From Variovorax sp. KBW07 (GTDB lineage: Bacteria > Pseudomonadota > Gammaproteobacteria > Burkholderiales > Burkholderiaceae_C): a DNA stretch of 64,000 nt. The stretch spans positions 1-64,000 of the forward strand of contig NZ_QAJK01000004.1 in the NCBI RefSeq assembly GCF_003852515.1, given 5' to 3'. The first letter of the stretch is position 1; every line of letters begins with the position of its first letter. Shown in pieces: positions 9,331 through 17,726 of this stretch. A program made the position numbers and the translations under genes. The notes beneath the pieces are model-generated. The model saw nothing but the letters and a program-made list of their open reading frames with translations, was not told where the DNA came from and did not search any database.

Positions 9331-12300
9331 ATGCGTCGTCTTCCAGTGAGGGGCATCGCCGCTCTCATCTTCAGTTGTTGCGCCGCATGGGTGCATGCCG
9401 CCACGCCGGTGCCGCCGCCCGATGCGGTGCTGCCGGTCGAACCGCTGGCCCTGCTGGCATCGCAAGCCGATCCGCATGTGGTGATCGACCTTGCATTGAA
9501 GTCCGCGAATGCGGGTGCCGCGTACCGGGGGCGTTTCGATTGGACGCAGATCTATCCGGGCTACTGGGAGTCGATGGGCTGCTACGCCTACCTGAGCTCC
9601 GACGGCTATTTCAAGCGCGTGTCCAAGGCAACGAAGGGCCACGGCGGAGAGATTGCCTGCAACAACCAATGGAGCGGCAACCTGCTGAACTGGGCTGCGT
9701 CTTCCGCCCTCGATGGGGTGCGCCTGGCATTGACGGGCGGGGATCGCGTGGTCGACACGCCCGATCGAACGGTTCTGCAGCGTGCGGTGCTGCCGGAAGA
9801 TTTCTATCGCGGCAGCCATTTCCCCGACAAGGCGCTGACGGGCAACCTGGACAAGCTCACGCCGCTGGTCACGGGCAACGCCGAAGGTGCGCGCGCCACG
9901 GACACCGTTCACTTCAACAGTTGCCTCGACCGCCTGTTCGTCGGCCCCACCGCTACGGGCACTTGCAACGAGCCGGGGCGCGACCAGCGATACGGGCCCG
10001 GGCTTGCCAGCGTGTCCTATGCCGCACGCGTGGAGGTCTGCACACCCGACGAAGCGGCGGTGCGCCGCACGCTGTGCTTCAAGTACCCCGGCGGCAATCA
10101 CAAGCCTGTCGGCGCGGTGCAGGCGTATTCGGAGCGCATGCGCTTTGCCGTTTTCGGCCATCTGTCGGACGACGACCCGACGCGCTACGGCGGCGTGCTG
10201 CGTGCGCCCCTGAAGCATGTGGGCCCTCAGAAGACCGACGCTGCCTTCGACATGGTGGAGAACGTGCAGGCCGAATGGGATGCGGATACGGGCGTCTTCA
10301 ATGCCGACCCGATGTCTTCATCCGCAATCCGGGAGGGCGCGGCGGCATTCAGCGGCGTCGTCAATGTCATCAACAGGTTCGGGCGCAGCGGGGCGCGGCA
10401 GGGCGACTACAACCGCTTCGATGCGGCCGGCGAGCTTTACTACGAGTCGCTGCGTTACCTGCAGGGCAAGCTGCCGACGCCCGAGGCCTTTGTACGATTG
10501 GGTTCGGGCAACGATGCCCGCAAAGGCGGGCTGCCTGTCTACAGCAGTGCGGCGCATTGGGGCTCGCAAGCGCAAGCCGCGTCGACCGCTGCCAGTTGCC
10601 AGAAGAACCATGTCCTGGTGCTCGGCGATCTGGAAACGAGCCACGATCGTTCGTTGCCCGGTTTGTCCAGGGGCGCCTCGCCTGCGGATTTCGATCGCGG
10701 CTTCAATGGCGCAGCCTACGAGCCGGACACGTCCTATTGGACCAGCCTGGTCGGCGCATTCGAGAACCAGGAAGCTCTTTCCTATTCGCATCCATCCGGC
10801 AAGACGGGGCTTGCCACCACAGGCAACAGCGGTCCTTTCGCCTTCAACTACAAAGGCGGCGCCCAGCTCACGTCGCGCAACATTGCGGCTGCGGAAACCG
10901 GCGCCGACAAGGGCTCGTTCGGCATGGCGGGCCTTGCGTACTGGGCCCGCACGCAGCGGATTCGCGGTGATGCGCCCGAGGCGCGCGTGCAGACCTTCGT
11001 CATCGACGTGGGGCAGGGCGGCGATGGCGAGGTCCGGCAGAAGCATCGCGGCAGCGCGCTCTATCTCGCGGCCAAGTACGGCGGCTTTGCCGACGCCAAC
11101 GACGACGGAAGTCCGTTCAGGGCTTCCGGCGGCACCGGACGTCCGGACGTAGGCAGCAATACCGAATGGGCCGACGGTCTCGATGCGGACGGGCAACCGA
11201 AGCCGTGGAGCTATTTCCTGGCGAGCGGCGCCGGCCAGATGGCGTCGGCGATTCGACGGGTCTTTGCTCAGGCCGCCGCGCCATCGGACAGCGGCACGAC
11301 GGGTGGCGCGCTGTCATCGGACACGCTCGCGAAGGAGGGCGCGAGTCTCTATGTGGCCCAGTCCGGCGGACGGCGATGGGCGGGCACGCTGCTGTCGTAT
11401 CCGCTCGTGAACGACGTGGCGAGTGGTGGCGTGCAGCGTGGGGGCAAGCCCGATTGGGACGCTGGAGCCCTCTTGACCGGCAGCGCAGCGGCCAAGCCGC
11501 CGCTGCCAGCGCGCGAGCCTTCGAGCCGGCGCATCTTCAGCCTTTCGACTGCTGGTACCGGCGTGCCGTTCGAGTGGGCGGCGCTCGACCCAACGCTTCG
11601 TGCCCACCTGAGTGCGACGCCCGATGCCGAGCCCGCGGCGTCGGATGCCCTGAGCCCCGAGCGGCTGGCCTATCTGCGGGGCGACCGGCGCAAGGAACTG
11701 TCGGCACCAGGCGGCGTGTTCCGCGTGCGCGATTCGGTCATGGGCGACGTGGCGCATTCCGTTCCGTTGTTCGTGGGCGCACGGCAAGGCCGGCAGGCGG
11801 CGGTGTATGTCGGTGCCAACGACGGCATGCTGCATGCGTTCTCGGCCTCTACGGGCGAAGAGCTGTTTGCCTATGTGCCGCGCACCTTGTTTTCCAGGTT
11901 GGGGTCGTACAGCTCGCCTGACTATGTGCATCGGAGTCTTGTCGATGGCTCGCCTGCGGTCGGCGAAATGCGCTTGGCCAATGGCGCGCAGAAGACCGTG
12001 CTGGTTTCCGGTACTGGCGGCGGAGCCACCGGCGTCTTCGCGCTCGATGTGAGCGACCCGGGGGCTTTTTCGGCGGACCGGGTGATGTGGGAATTCAGCG
12101 GCGCGGACGATGCGGACATGGGCCATCTGCTCCAGGCTCCGCGCGTCATGAAGTTCCGTACCGCGGCGGCAACCCCCGCGAGCCCCGCCACCTATGGCTG
12201 GTTCGCCGTCGTGCCCTCGGGTTTCAACAATGCCAATCCCGCGAAGCGCACGGCGCTGTTCCTGTTGTCGCTCGACAAGCCTGCCGCTGCGGCCTGGGTC

Positions 12301-13266
12301 CAAGGCATCAACTATCACAAGATCGTCTTGCCGCGCCCGAAGGACAAGGACACCGTGAACGCTCTGGGCGTTCCGGGCGACGAAGCCGCCGCGGACGGCG
12401 CCGTGCGTTTTCTCTATGCCGGCGACACCCAGGGCAACCTGTGGAAGTTCGACTTCACCGGCAATGCGCCGTGGCTCAGCGGCGAGGTCTTGAGCTTCGG
12501 GAAAACGCCGCTGATGGTTGCGATGGAAGCGGGAGACGCCGACGCCCGGCGCCAGCCGATCACCGTCCAGCCTGTGGTGGGCGCGGGGCCGAACGGCGGT
12601 GCCATCGTGCTCTTCGGCACGGGCAAGTTCGTGAGCCCTGACGACCTGTCCCACGCGAACTACGGCGTGCAGACCCTCTATGCCGTGCACGACAACGGAG
12701 TGGCCATTCCCGCCGGCACGGCACGAACGCAGCTTCAGTCACGCACCACGGGCGTTGCGCCCGGCGGGGCGCTCCCATCCATCGCCGGCGATGCGTTCGT
12801 GTACGGCGCTTTCGACCGCAAGACGACGAGCCGGCGCGGCTGGTACTTCGATCTGCCGGGCTCGCCGGCTGCCGGCGAGCGACTGGTGTCCAGCCCGGTG
12901 CTGGCCGATGGCCAGTTGTTCTTCAACACGTTGATGCCCCGGCCCAGCGTGTGCGGCGACAACGGCGGTGGCGGGCACAGCTGCGCAGTCAATGCGATGA
13001 CCGGACTGTCGAGCGGCGGCACCTGTGTGTTGGCGGAAGCCGGCCTGCCGGGCACGACGCACCTGATGCAACTGGGCGACGCAAGCTACGGCGCGAGCGA
13101 TGCGTTGGGCCGCCGGTCGGCCACGCGGCGGCTGTCGGTCGTTCACTTGGGCGGGAGGGGCGGTGTCTCCACCTCCCAGCCCGTCGAAGGCGGCAAGGTA
13201 TCGCAGGTCGCGGGGCGCCTGAACTGGCGGCAGGTCATCGGCGATCGGGGAGCCAAGAAGTCATGA
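9331..13266 (+). CDS. pilY1: PilY1, pilus tip adhesin/assembly protein
   Basis: This very large secreted protein of 1,311 residues has a signal peptide (MRRLPVRGIAALIFSCCAAWVHA, cut before ATP). The N-terminal half contains the Burkholderiales PilY1 landmarks YPGYWESMGCYAYL and NNQWSGNLLNWAA. The C-terminal third is the beta-propeller typical of PilY1, with VYVGANDGMLHAFSASTGEE and FLYAGDTQGNLWKFDF. PilY1 sits on the pilus tip, promotes extension and contributes to adhesion. I favour ATG 9331, preceded by AGGAG at good spacing; ATG 9313, which overlaps the pilX stop, would add six residues. Confidence 0.93.
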   Translation: MRRLPVRGIAALIFSCCAAWVHAATPVPPPDAVLPVEPLALLASQADPHVVIDLALKSANAGAAYRGRFDWTQIYPGYWESMGCYAYLSSDGYFKRVSKATKGHGGEIACNNQWSGNLLNWAASSALDGVRLALTGGDRVVDTPDRTVLQRAVLPEDFYRGSHFPDKALTGNLDKLTPLVTGNAEGARATDTVHFNSCLDRLFVGPTATGTCNEPGRDQRYGPGLASVSYAARVEVCTPDEAAVRRTLCFKYPGGNHKPVGAVQAYSERMRFAVFGHLSDDDPTRYGGVLRAPLKHVGPQKTDAAFDMVENVQAEWDADTGVFNADPMSSSAIREGAAAFSGVVNVINRFGRSGARQGDYNRFDAAGELYYESLRYLQGKLPTPEAFVRLGSGNDARKGGLPVYSSAAHWGSQAQAASTAASCQKNHVLVLGDLETSHDRSLPGLSRGASPADFDRGFNGAAYEPDTSYWTSLVGAFENQEALSYSHPSGKTGLATTGNSGPFAFNYKGGAQLTSRNIAAAETGADKGSFGMAGLAYWARTQRIRGDAPEARVQTFVIDVGQGGDGEVRQKHRGSALYLAAKYGGFADANDDGSPFRASGGTGRPDVGSNTEWADGLDADGQPKPWSYFLASGAGQMASAIRRVFAQAAAPSDSGTTGGALSSDTLAKEGASLYVAQSGGRRWAGTLLSYPLVNDVASGGVQRGGKPDWDAGALLTGSAAAKPPLPAREPSSRRIFSLSTAGTGVPFEWAALDPTLRAHLSATPDAEPAASDALSPERLAYLRGDRRKELSAPGGVFRVRDSVMGDVAHSVPLFVGARQGRQAAVYVGANDGMLHAFSASTGEELFAYVPRTLFSRLGSYSSPDYVHRSLVDGSPAVGEMRLANGAQKTVLVSGTGGGATGVFALDVSDPGAFSADRVMWEFSGADDADMGHLLQAPRVMKFRTAAATPASPATYGWFAVVPSGFNNANPAKRTALFLLSLDKPAAAAWVQGINYHKIVLPRPKDKDTVNALGVPGDEAAADGAVRFLYAGDTQGNLWKFDFTGNAPWLSGEVLSFGKTPLMVAMEAGDADARRQPITVQPVVGAGPNGGAIVLFGTGKFVSPDDLSHANYGVQTLYAVHDNGVAIPAGTARTQLQSRTTGVAPGGALPSIAGDAFVYGAFDRKTTSRRGWYFDLPGSPAAGERLVSSPVLADGQLFFNTLMPRPSVCGDNGGGGHSCAVNAMTGLSSGGTCVLAEAGLPGTTHLMQLGDASYGASDALGRRSATRRLSVVHLGGRGGVSTSQPVEGGKVSQVAGRLNWRQVIGDRGAKKS

Positions 13267-13679
13267 GCACCGCCATTTCGAAGCGCCGCGGGTTCACGTT
13301 GATCGAGGTGCTGATGGTGCTGGCCATCACGGCGATCCTGGCGGCTATCTCCTACCCGTCGTACATGGATTTCGTGCGCAAGAGCTGGCACAGCGAGGCG
13401 CGGTCCGCACTGATGCAACAGATGCAGCAGCAGGAGCGCCACTTCACCCAGGTCGGCCGCTACAACCCCTACCAAGGCGACTCGGGCGACAGCGGCGCGG
13501 GCGGCAGGTACACCGTCGAAAGCGGCAACTGCGAAGGACAGGGCAGTGTCGACAACTGCATCCGCCTGACGGCAAGCCTGAAGGCCGGCTTTTCCGATCC
13601 GCAGGTCGGCAAGTTCTGGATCGACAGCAAGGGGGCGAAAGGGTGCGACGGCTCGCTGGCCGGCAGGTGCTGGCAATGA
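13263..13679 (+). CDS. pilE: PilE-like type IV minor pilin
   Basis: This 138-residue prepilin has leader MSTAISKRRG followed by FTLIEVLMVLAITAILAAISYPSY, with Glu5. It is then short, with a C-terminal disulphide candidate pair (CEGQGSVDNC) and a second pair near the end (CDGSLAGRC). The size and position after pilY1 fit the minor pilin PilE of the fimU-pilVWXY1E cluster and not the major pilin PilA. It overlaps both neighbours by 4 bp. Confidence 0.9.
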   Translation: MSTAISKRRGFTLIEVLMVLAITAILAAISYPSYMDFVRKSWHSEARSALMQQMQQQERHFTQVGRYNPYQGDSGDSGAGGRYTVESGNCEGQGSVDNCIRLTASLKAGFSDPQVGKFWIDSKGAKGCDGSLAGRCWQ

Positions 13680-14257
13680 GCGCGGGGCCGCGCAAGGCGA
13701 TGCGGACACGTGGTTTCACGCTGGTCGAATTGATGGTGGTCGTGGCCATCGTGGCGGTGCTGGCGATGGTTGCCGTGCCGGGCTTTCGCGACCTGTTGCT
13801 CAACCAACGCCTGGCGGCGGCCGCGCACGGTTTCAATTCAGCCTTGAGCCTGGCCCGCATGGAAGCCATCCAGCGTTCGCAGAGTGTCAGGGTGTTGGCG
13901 CTTTCGGGGAGCGATTGGGGCAGCGGATGGTCCGTGCTGGCGGGAACGGAGCCGCCGCTTCAGGCTGTGCGAAGTTTCGAGAAGCTGCCGCAAGGCGTGA
14001 GCGTCGACAAGGCACTCGGCGACGGTTTCGTGCAGGGCTTGCGCTACGACAGCAACGGATTTTCCCGCCGGGCCACCAGCGGCGCGTTTGGCGCGGGATG
14101 CCTCACGTTGAAGGCGGAGACTGGCCGCAGGGCATCGATCGTCGTTTCGGGTTCGGGGCGAGCCCGAGTGTGCGACCCGGACCGGCGCGGAGACTGCGGC
14201 GCCGGGGCTTGTGGCAAAGGCGGCAGGCAGGAAGAGGAAAGCGCGGAAGGCACGTAG
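13676..14257 (+). CDS. fimT: FimT/GspH-type prepilin
   Basis: This 193-residue prepilin has the leader MSAGPRKAMRTRG then FTLVELMVVVAIVAVLAMVAVPGFR, followed by the GspH/FimT pattern (HGFNSALSLARMEAIQRSQSV). In other species, FimT/FimU-type minor pilins support pilus assembly and some bind DNA during transformation. The C-terminus is unusual: after residue 160 it becomes a Cys/Arg/Gly-rich tail (RVCDPDRRGDCGAGACGKGG) and ends in an acidic stretch. The gene is last in the minor pilin operon, whereas fimT or fimU is often first. It overlaps pilE by 4 bp. Confidence 0.88.
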   Translation: MSAGPRKAMRTRGFTLVELMVVVAIVAVLAMVAVPGFRDLLLNQRLAAAAHGFNSALSLARMEAIQRSQSVRVLALSGSDWGSGWSVLAGTEPPLQAVRSFEKLPQGVSVDKALGDGFVQGLRYDSNGFSRRATSGAFGAGCLTLKAETGRRASIVVSGSGRARVCDPDRRGDCGAGACGKGGRQEEESAEGT

Positions 14258-14301
14258 CCGAGTGGCAGCGCGCGCCCCGGCACGCTGCATCGTTCGCGGG
14301 C

Positions 14302-14745
14302 TCAGATGTCCCGCAAGAGCTGCCTGAATTCGTCCACGTCCTCGAAGCTGCGGTACACCGAGGCAAAGCGCACGTAGGCCACCTTGTCCAGGCGCTTCAG
14401 CTCGCGCATCACCAGTTCGCCGACTTTCGTCGAATCGATTTCACGCAGGCCGCTGGCCAGCAGCTTCTGCTCGATGCGCAGCAGGGCGGTGTCGATCTGC
14501 TCGATGCTCACCGGCCGCTTGCGCAGCGCCAGCATCATGGAAGCGCGCACCTTGCTCGACTCGAAATCGGCGCGGCTGCCGTCTTTCTTGACGACGACCG
14601 GGAAGTTGACGTCGGGCCGCTCGTAGGTGGTGAAGCGCTTGTCGCAGGCGCTGCACTGGCGGCGCCTGCGGACGAAGTCGGCATCTTCCGACACGCGGGT
14701 CTCGACGACCTGCGTTTCAAGGTGACCGCAAAAAGGACACTTCAT
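14302..14745 (-). CDS. nrdR: NrdR, ribonucleotide reductase repressor
   Basis: This 147-residue repressor of ribonucleotide reductase genes senses ATP/dATP. The N-terminal zinc ribbon (CPFC at 3-6, CSAC at about 31-34, with RRRRQ between) is followed by an ATP-cone domain from about residue 48 ([20 protein letters not shown]). It is 34 bp downstream of glyA on the same strand, a frequent pairing in proteobacteria. It converges with fimT across 44 bp in which I see no strong terminator. Confidence 0.97.
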   Translation of the reverse strand: MKCPFCGHLETQVVETRVSEDADFVRRRRQCSACDKRFTTYERPDVNFPVVVKKDGSRADFESSKVRASMMLALRKRPVSIEQIDTALLRIEQKLLASGLREIDSTKVGELVMRELKRLDKVAYVRFASVYRSFEDVDEFRQLLRDI

Positions 14746-14779
14746 GCGGTCGCCACGATGCCGGGGGCAGCTTGGGGGT

Positions 14780-16024
14780 TCAGCGGTAGACCGGGAACCG
14801 GCTCGTCAGGGCATGCACCTTGGCGCGCACCGCGTCGATGTTCGCCGCGTCGCGCGGGTTCTCGAGCACGTCGGCGATCAGGTTCGCGGTGATGCGGGCC
14901 TCTTCGTCCTTGAAGCCGCGGGTGGTCATGGCCGGGGTGCCGATGCGCACGCCGCTGGTGACCATCGGCTTTTCAGGGTCGTTGGGGATCGCGTTCTTGT
15001 TGATGGTCATGTGGGCGCTGCCCAGCACGGCTTCGGCTTCCTTGCCGGTGATGCCCTTGGCGCGCAGGTCGACCAGCATCAGGTGGCTTTCGGTGCGACC
15101 GCTCACGATGCGCAGGCCGCGCTCGGTGAGGGTGTCGGCCACGATCTTGGCGTTCTTGACCACCTGTTGCTGGTAGGCCTTGAACTCGGGCGCCATGGCT
15201 TCCTTGAACGCGACGGCCTTGGCGGCGATCACGTGCATCAGCGGGCCGCCTTGCAGGCCCGGGAAGATCGCGCTGTTGATGGCTTTCTCGTGCTGCGACT
15301 TCATCAGGATGATGCCGCCGCGCGGGCCGCGCAGGCTCTTGTGGGTGGTCGAGGTGACGATGTCGGCGTGCGGCACCGGGTTGGGGTACACGCCCGCGGC
15401 CACGAGGCCGGCGTAGTGGGCGATGTCGACCATGAAGATCGCGCCGACGTCCTTGGCCACCTTGGCGAAGCGCTCGAAGTCGATGTGCAGCGAGTAGGCC
15501 GATGCGCCCGCGATGATCAGCTTGGGCATGTGCTCATGCGCCTTGCGTTCCATTGCGTCGTAGTCGATGGCTTCGTTGGCGTCCAGGCCGTAGCTCACCA
15601 CGTTGAACCACTTGCCGCTCATGTTCAGCGGCATGCCGTGGGTCAGGTGGCCGCCTTCGGCCAGGCTCATGCCCATGATGGTGTCGCCGGGCTTCAGGAA
15701 GGCCAGCATCACGGCTTCATTGGCCGAGGCGCCGCAATGCGGCTGCACGTTGGCGGCTTCCGCGCCAAAGATCTGCTTGATGCGGTCGATGGCCAGTTGC
15801 TCGGCCACGTCGACGTGTTCGCAGCCGCCGTAGTAGCGCTTGCCCGGGTAGCCTTCGGCGTACTTGTTGGTGAGCTGCGAGCCCTGGGCGGCCATTACGG
15901 CCGGCGAGGCGTAGTTCTCGCTGGCGATCAGCTCGATGTGATGTTCCTGGCGCGCGTTTTCGGCTTGAATGGCGGCCCAGATTTCGGGGTCGGTCTGTTC
16001 GACCAGGATATTGCGTTGGTACAT
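14780..16024 (-). CDS. glyA: Serine hydroxymethyltransferase
   Basis: This 414-residue PLP enzyme interconverts serine and glycine while charging tetrahydrofolate with a one-carbon unit. Motifs include [29 protein letters not shown], the PLP lysine in [13 protein letters not shown] near residue 228, and TRGFKDEEA near the end. The ATG at 16024 gives the standard family length. A longer in-frame opening to about 16111 lies in the structured leader. Its upstream 190 bp contains several hairpins, so regulation in the leader is possible. Confidence 0.98.
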   Translation of the reverse strand: MYQRNILVEQTDPEIWAAIQAENARQEHHIELIASENYASPAVMAAQGSQLTNKYAEGYPGKRYYGGCEHVDVAEQLAIDRIKQIFGAEAANVQPHCGASANEAVMLAFLKPGDTIMGMSLAEGGHLTHGMPLNMSGKWFNVVSYGLDANEAIDYDAMERKAHEHMPKLIIAGASAYSLHIDFERFAKVAKDVGAIFMVDIAHYAGLVAAGVYPNPVPHADIVTSTTHKSLRGPRGGIILMKSQHEKAINSAIFPGLQGGPLMHVIAAKAVAFKEAMAPEFKAYQQQVVKNAKIVADTLTERGLRIVSGRTESHLMLVDLRAKGITGKEAEAVLGSAHMTINKNAIPNDPEKPMVTSGVRIGTPAMTTRGFKDEEARITANLIADVLENPRDAANIDAVRAKVHALTSRFPVYR

Positions 16025-16046
16025 GGCAGTCCTTTGAAGACGAGGT

Positions 16047-16066
16047 CCTTGTTCAACCAAACAAGG
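16047..16066 (-). promoter_or_regulatory. Hairpin in the glyA 5' leader
   Basis: A perfect 7-bp inverted repeat (CCTTGTT / AACAAGG, 6-base loop) lies about 23 bases before the glyA start. Further upstream on the glyA strand are a stem with loop CTAAAAA (GCACC/GGTGC, about 16142-16160) and short GC stems around 16072-16108. Together they make a hairpin-rich leader. I do not recognise it as a known riboswitch family. Confidence 0.4.
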
Positions 16067-16217
16067 GCTGCCCAGGCGAACGGCTGAACGCCTGTTGTGG
16101 CCAGGCGGCACGCTTCCCAGTGGTATTCCACGTCAGCGCGTGGCACCTTTTTAGGGTGCTGCGCCTATCGCCAGTCGCGTACCGGCCGAGTGTAGCTCAC
16201 ACCCGGCCAGGAAACAT

Positions 16218-17054
16218 TCAGGAAACAGCGGAAAGCAGGGCGACCTTGGCCGGCTCCGAAGCTTCTTCCGGCTGCTTGGCCGGGGCCACCACCGGGATCG
16301 GCTGCGGACGCACGGCCGGCGGCAGCACCGACGGCGCGCGGCCGTTGGCCACCTGCAGCAGGCGCTCGTGCTCGGCCATCACCTTGCTGGCGTAGCCGCC
16401 GTCGTCCTCGAGGTTGGCCGCGCCCACGTAGTAGCGCAGGCCGCCTTCGAGCGAGCCGGCACGGGCGATGCATTCCTGCAACACCTTCACGCCGACGCGC
16501 ATGTTGGTCACCGGGTCGAAGGCGGTGAGCGTGCCGCCCGCGCTTTCGTACTTGTCGCCGTGCACGCGGGTCATGACCTGCATCAGGCCTTGCGCGCCCA
16601 CCTGGCTCTGCGCGAAGGGGTTGAAGCTGGACTCGACCGCCATGATCGCGAGGATCAGCGTCGGGTCGATCTTCGTGCGCTTGCCGATGCCATAGGCCTC
16701 GGCCACCAGCACGCTCAGCGGCTCGGCGGCCACGCGGTACTTCTTGCTCAGCCAGTAGGCCACGGCGGCCTGCTGCTTGGGCAGGTCGCCGGGGCTCGCG
16801 GCCGTGGTGCGCTCGATGGCGGTCGGCTCGAGGTCGGTGGCTTCGGGCGCAGGCTTGCGCGACTGCAGCCAGCCCATCAATTGCTCTTCGCCGGTCTTGC
16901 GCAGGTCGGGCCTTGCCACGAGGGCGAGGGCCGCGAACACGATGGCCAGACCAACCAATGCAAACCCGTTATGGGTGATTTCAAAAAAGCCGTCTGCCAC
17001 ATCGGACACAAAGGTCCTTAGCCCGCGGGCTGTGGCATCAAACGCCTTGTTCAT
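16218..17054 (-). CDS. Membrane-anchored SLT-type lytic transglycosylase
   Basis: This 278-residue protein is predicted to cleave peptidoglycan glycan strands with formation of 1,6-anhydro-MurNAc. It has one N-terminal membrane helix (about residues 28-47, NGFALVGLAIVFAALALVA) with the enzyme domain outside. The SLT fold spans about 125-235, with the catalytic glutamate in AIMAVESSFNPFAQS and the family block GAQGLMQVM. A Pro-rich tail follows. It could trim wall at an envelope machine, but no such partner gene is adjacent; nrdR and glyA downstream are unrelated housekeeping genes. Confidence 0.88.
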   Translation of the reverse strand: MNKAFDATARGLRTFVSDVADGFFEITHNGFALVGLAIVFAALALVARPDLRKTGEEQLMGWLQSRKPAPEATDLEPTAIERTTAASPGDLPKQQAAVAYWLSKKYRVAAEPLSVLVAEAYGIGKRTKIDPTLILAIMAVESSFNPFAQSQVGAQGLMQVMTRVHGDKYESAGGTLTAFDPVTNMRVGVKVLQECIARAGSLEGGLRYYVGAANLEDDGGYASKVMAEHERLLQVANGRAPSVLPPAVRPQPIPVVAPAKQPEEASEPAKVALLSAVS

Positions 17055-17407
17055 CGCTCTTCCTTTCTGTGCGGCACCCGAACCGCAACGCCTGGTCAGG
17101 CGAGGGATGAAGGCAGCGGCGCTTGGATTGGTACGAATCAGGTTCCGCGCATGGAAGGAGGGTTAGGAGCGCGGTGACCTGATCAAGCCGGGGGAGTTCG
17201 GCAGCGGATTCAGGGGAGGCCCTGCTGCGTCCGGCAGCCAGGGCAGGCGGATTCTAGCGCGGCTAAATACTCGGTCAAGCATAAGGATTTGCATCTTTAT
17301 GCTATTAATAGTTTAAAAATTGTCTACGACTGAGACATTTAGGCCTAGGGGAAAGCCCTCAAAAGATTCGATTTGCAATGCGAGGGTGCGGCACCTAATC
17401 TGAACGG

Positions 17408-17429
17408 GCCTGAGGTTTCAGGCATTTTT
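17408..17429 (+). terminator. Intrinsic terminator-like hairpin
   Basis: Stem GCCTGA / TCAGGC with a GGTT loop is followed directly by ATTTTT. It lies in a gene-free region, so any transcript it ends would start near the AT-rich patch at 17264-17345. Confidence 0.55.
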
Positions 17430-17570
17430 CCGAGGTCCGGCAGCCCGAGGTGCAAGTCAAGGGTTCGAACGACCGAGGATCCTCGGTGGCAATCTCTTGC
17501 TGCCAGCACGGCGGGAACCATTGACTTCCTGTCGCGCGAATCGATGGCATGGGTCTTATGCCCGCCATCA

Positions 17571-17613
17571 AGCCCGGTGACGAGACATCCCGTCGAGCCA
17601 CCGGGCTTTCTCT
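17571..17613 (+). terminator. Terminator-like hairpin upstream of the DUF748 gene
   Basis: A perfect 9-bp outer stem AGCCCGGTG / CACCGGGCT encloses an inner GACG / CGTC stem and is followed by TTCTCTT. It lies about 115 bp before the DUF748 start and may end a short upstream transcript. Confidence 0.55.
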
Positions 17614-17726
17614 TGTGCGGGCCGCGAAGCCGGTTCCCGTCGTTCCAGGAAAAAGTCTGGAAAAAGTTGTGAACCAGTTGCGCGCCGGGAAGATGTGTTT
17701 GCACCTGTTTGCGGCACACTTCCGCG

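Larger units (their letters stand above)
17055..17726. other. Gene-free stretch with AT-rich patch and dyads
   Basis: About 670 bases lie between divergent genes without a convincing coding frame. At 17264-17345 the sequence is strikingly AT-rich for this genome and contains an imperfect dyad (ATAAGGAT / ATCTTTAT, 17281-17300) next to the perfect palindrome CTATTAATAG (17302-17311). Downstream are a terminator-like hairpin at 17408, a 14-bp palindrome CCGAGGATCCTCGG at 17473-17486, a stem around GATGGCAT / ATGCCcGCCATC (17542-17569), and a second terminator at 17571. This could hold one or more small RNAs, but I recognise none. Confidence 0.5.

Noticed and set aside
17161-17262. GC-rich stretch resembling part of small SRP RNA
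   Set aside because: The conserved core with GGTCAGG and GGAAGGNAGC is absent on both strands.
17461-17470. T-loop-like GGGTTCGAAC in the gene-free region, suggesting a tRNA
   Set aside because: No acceptor, D or anticodon arms can be folded around it, and no CCA or terminator lies at the right distance.
17373-17672. 99-codon open frame in the gene-free region
   Set aside because: Composition is unlike neighbouring proteins, it spans both terminator hairpins, and no ribosome site precedes it.
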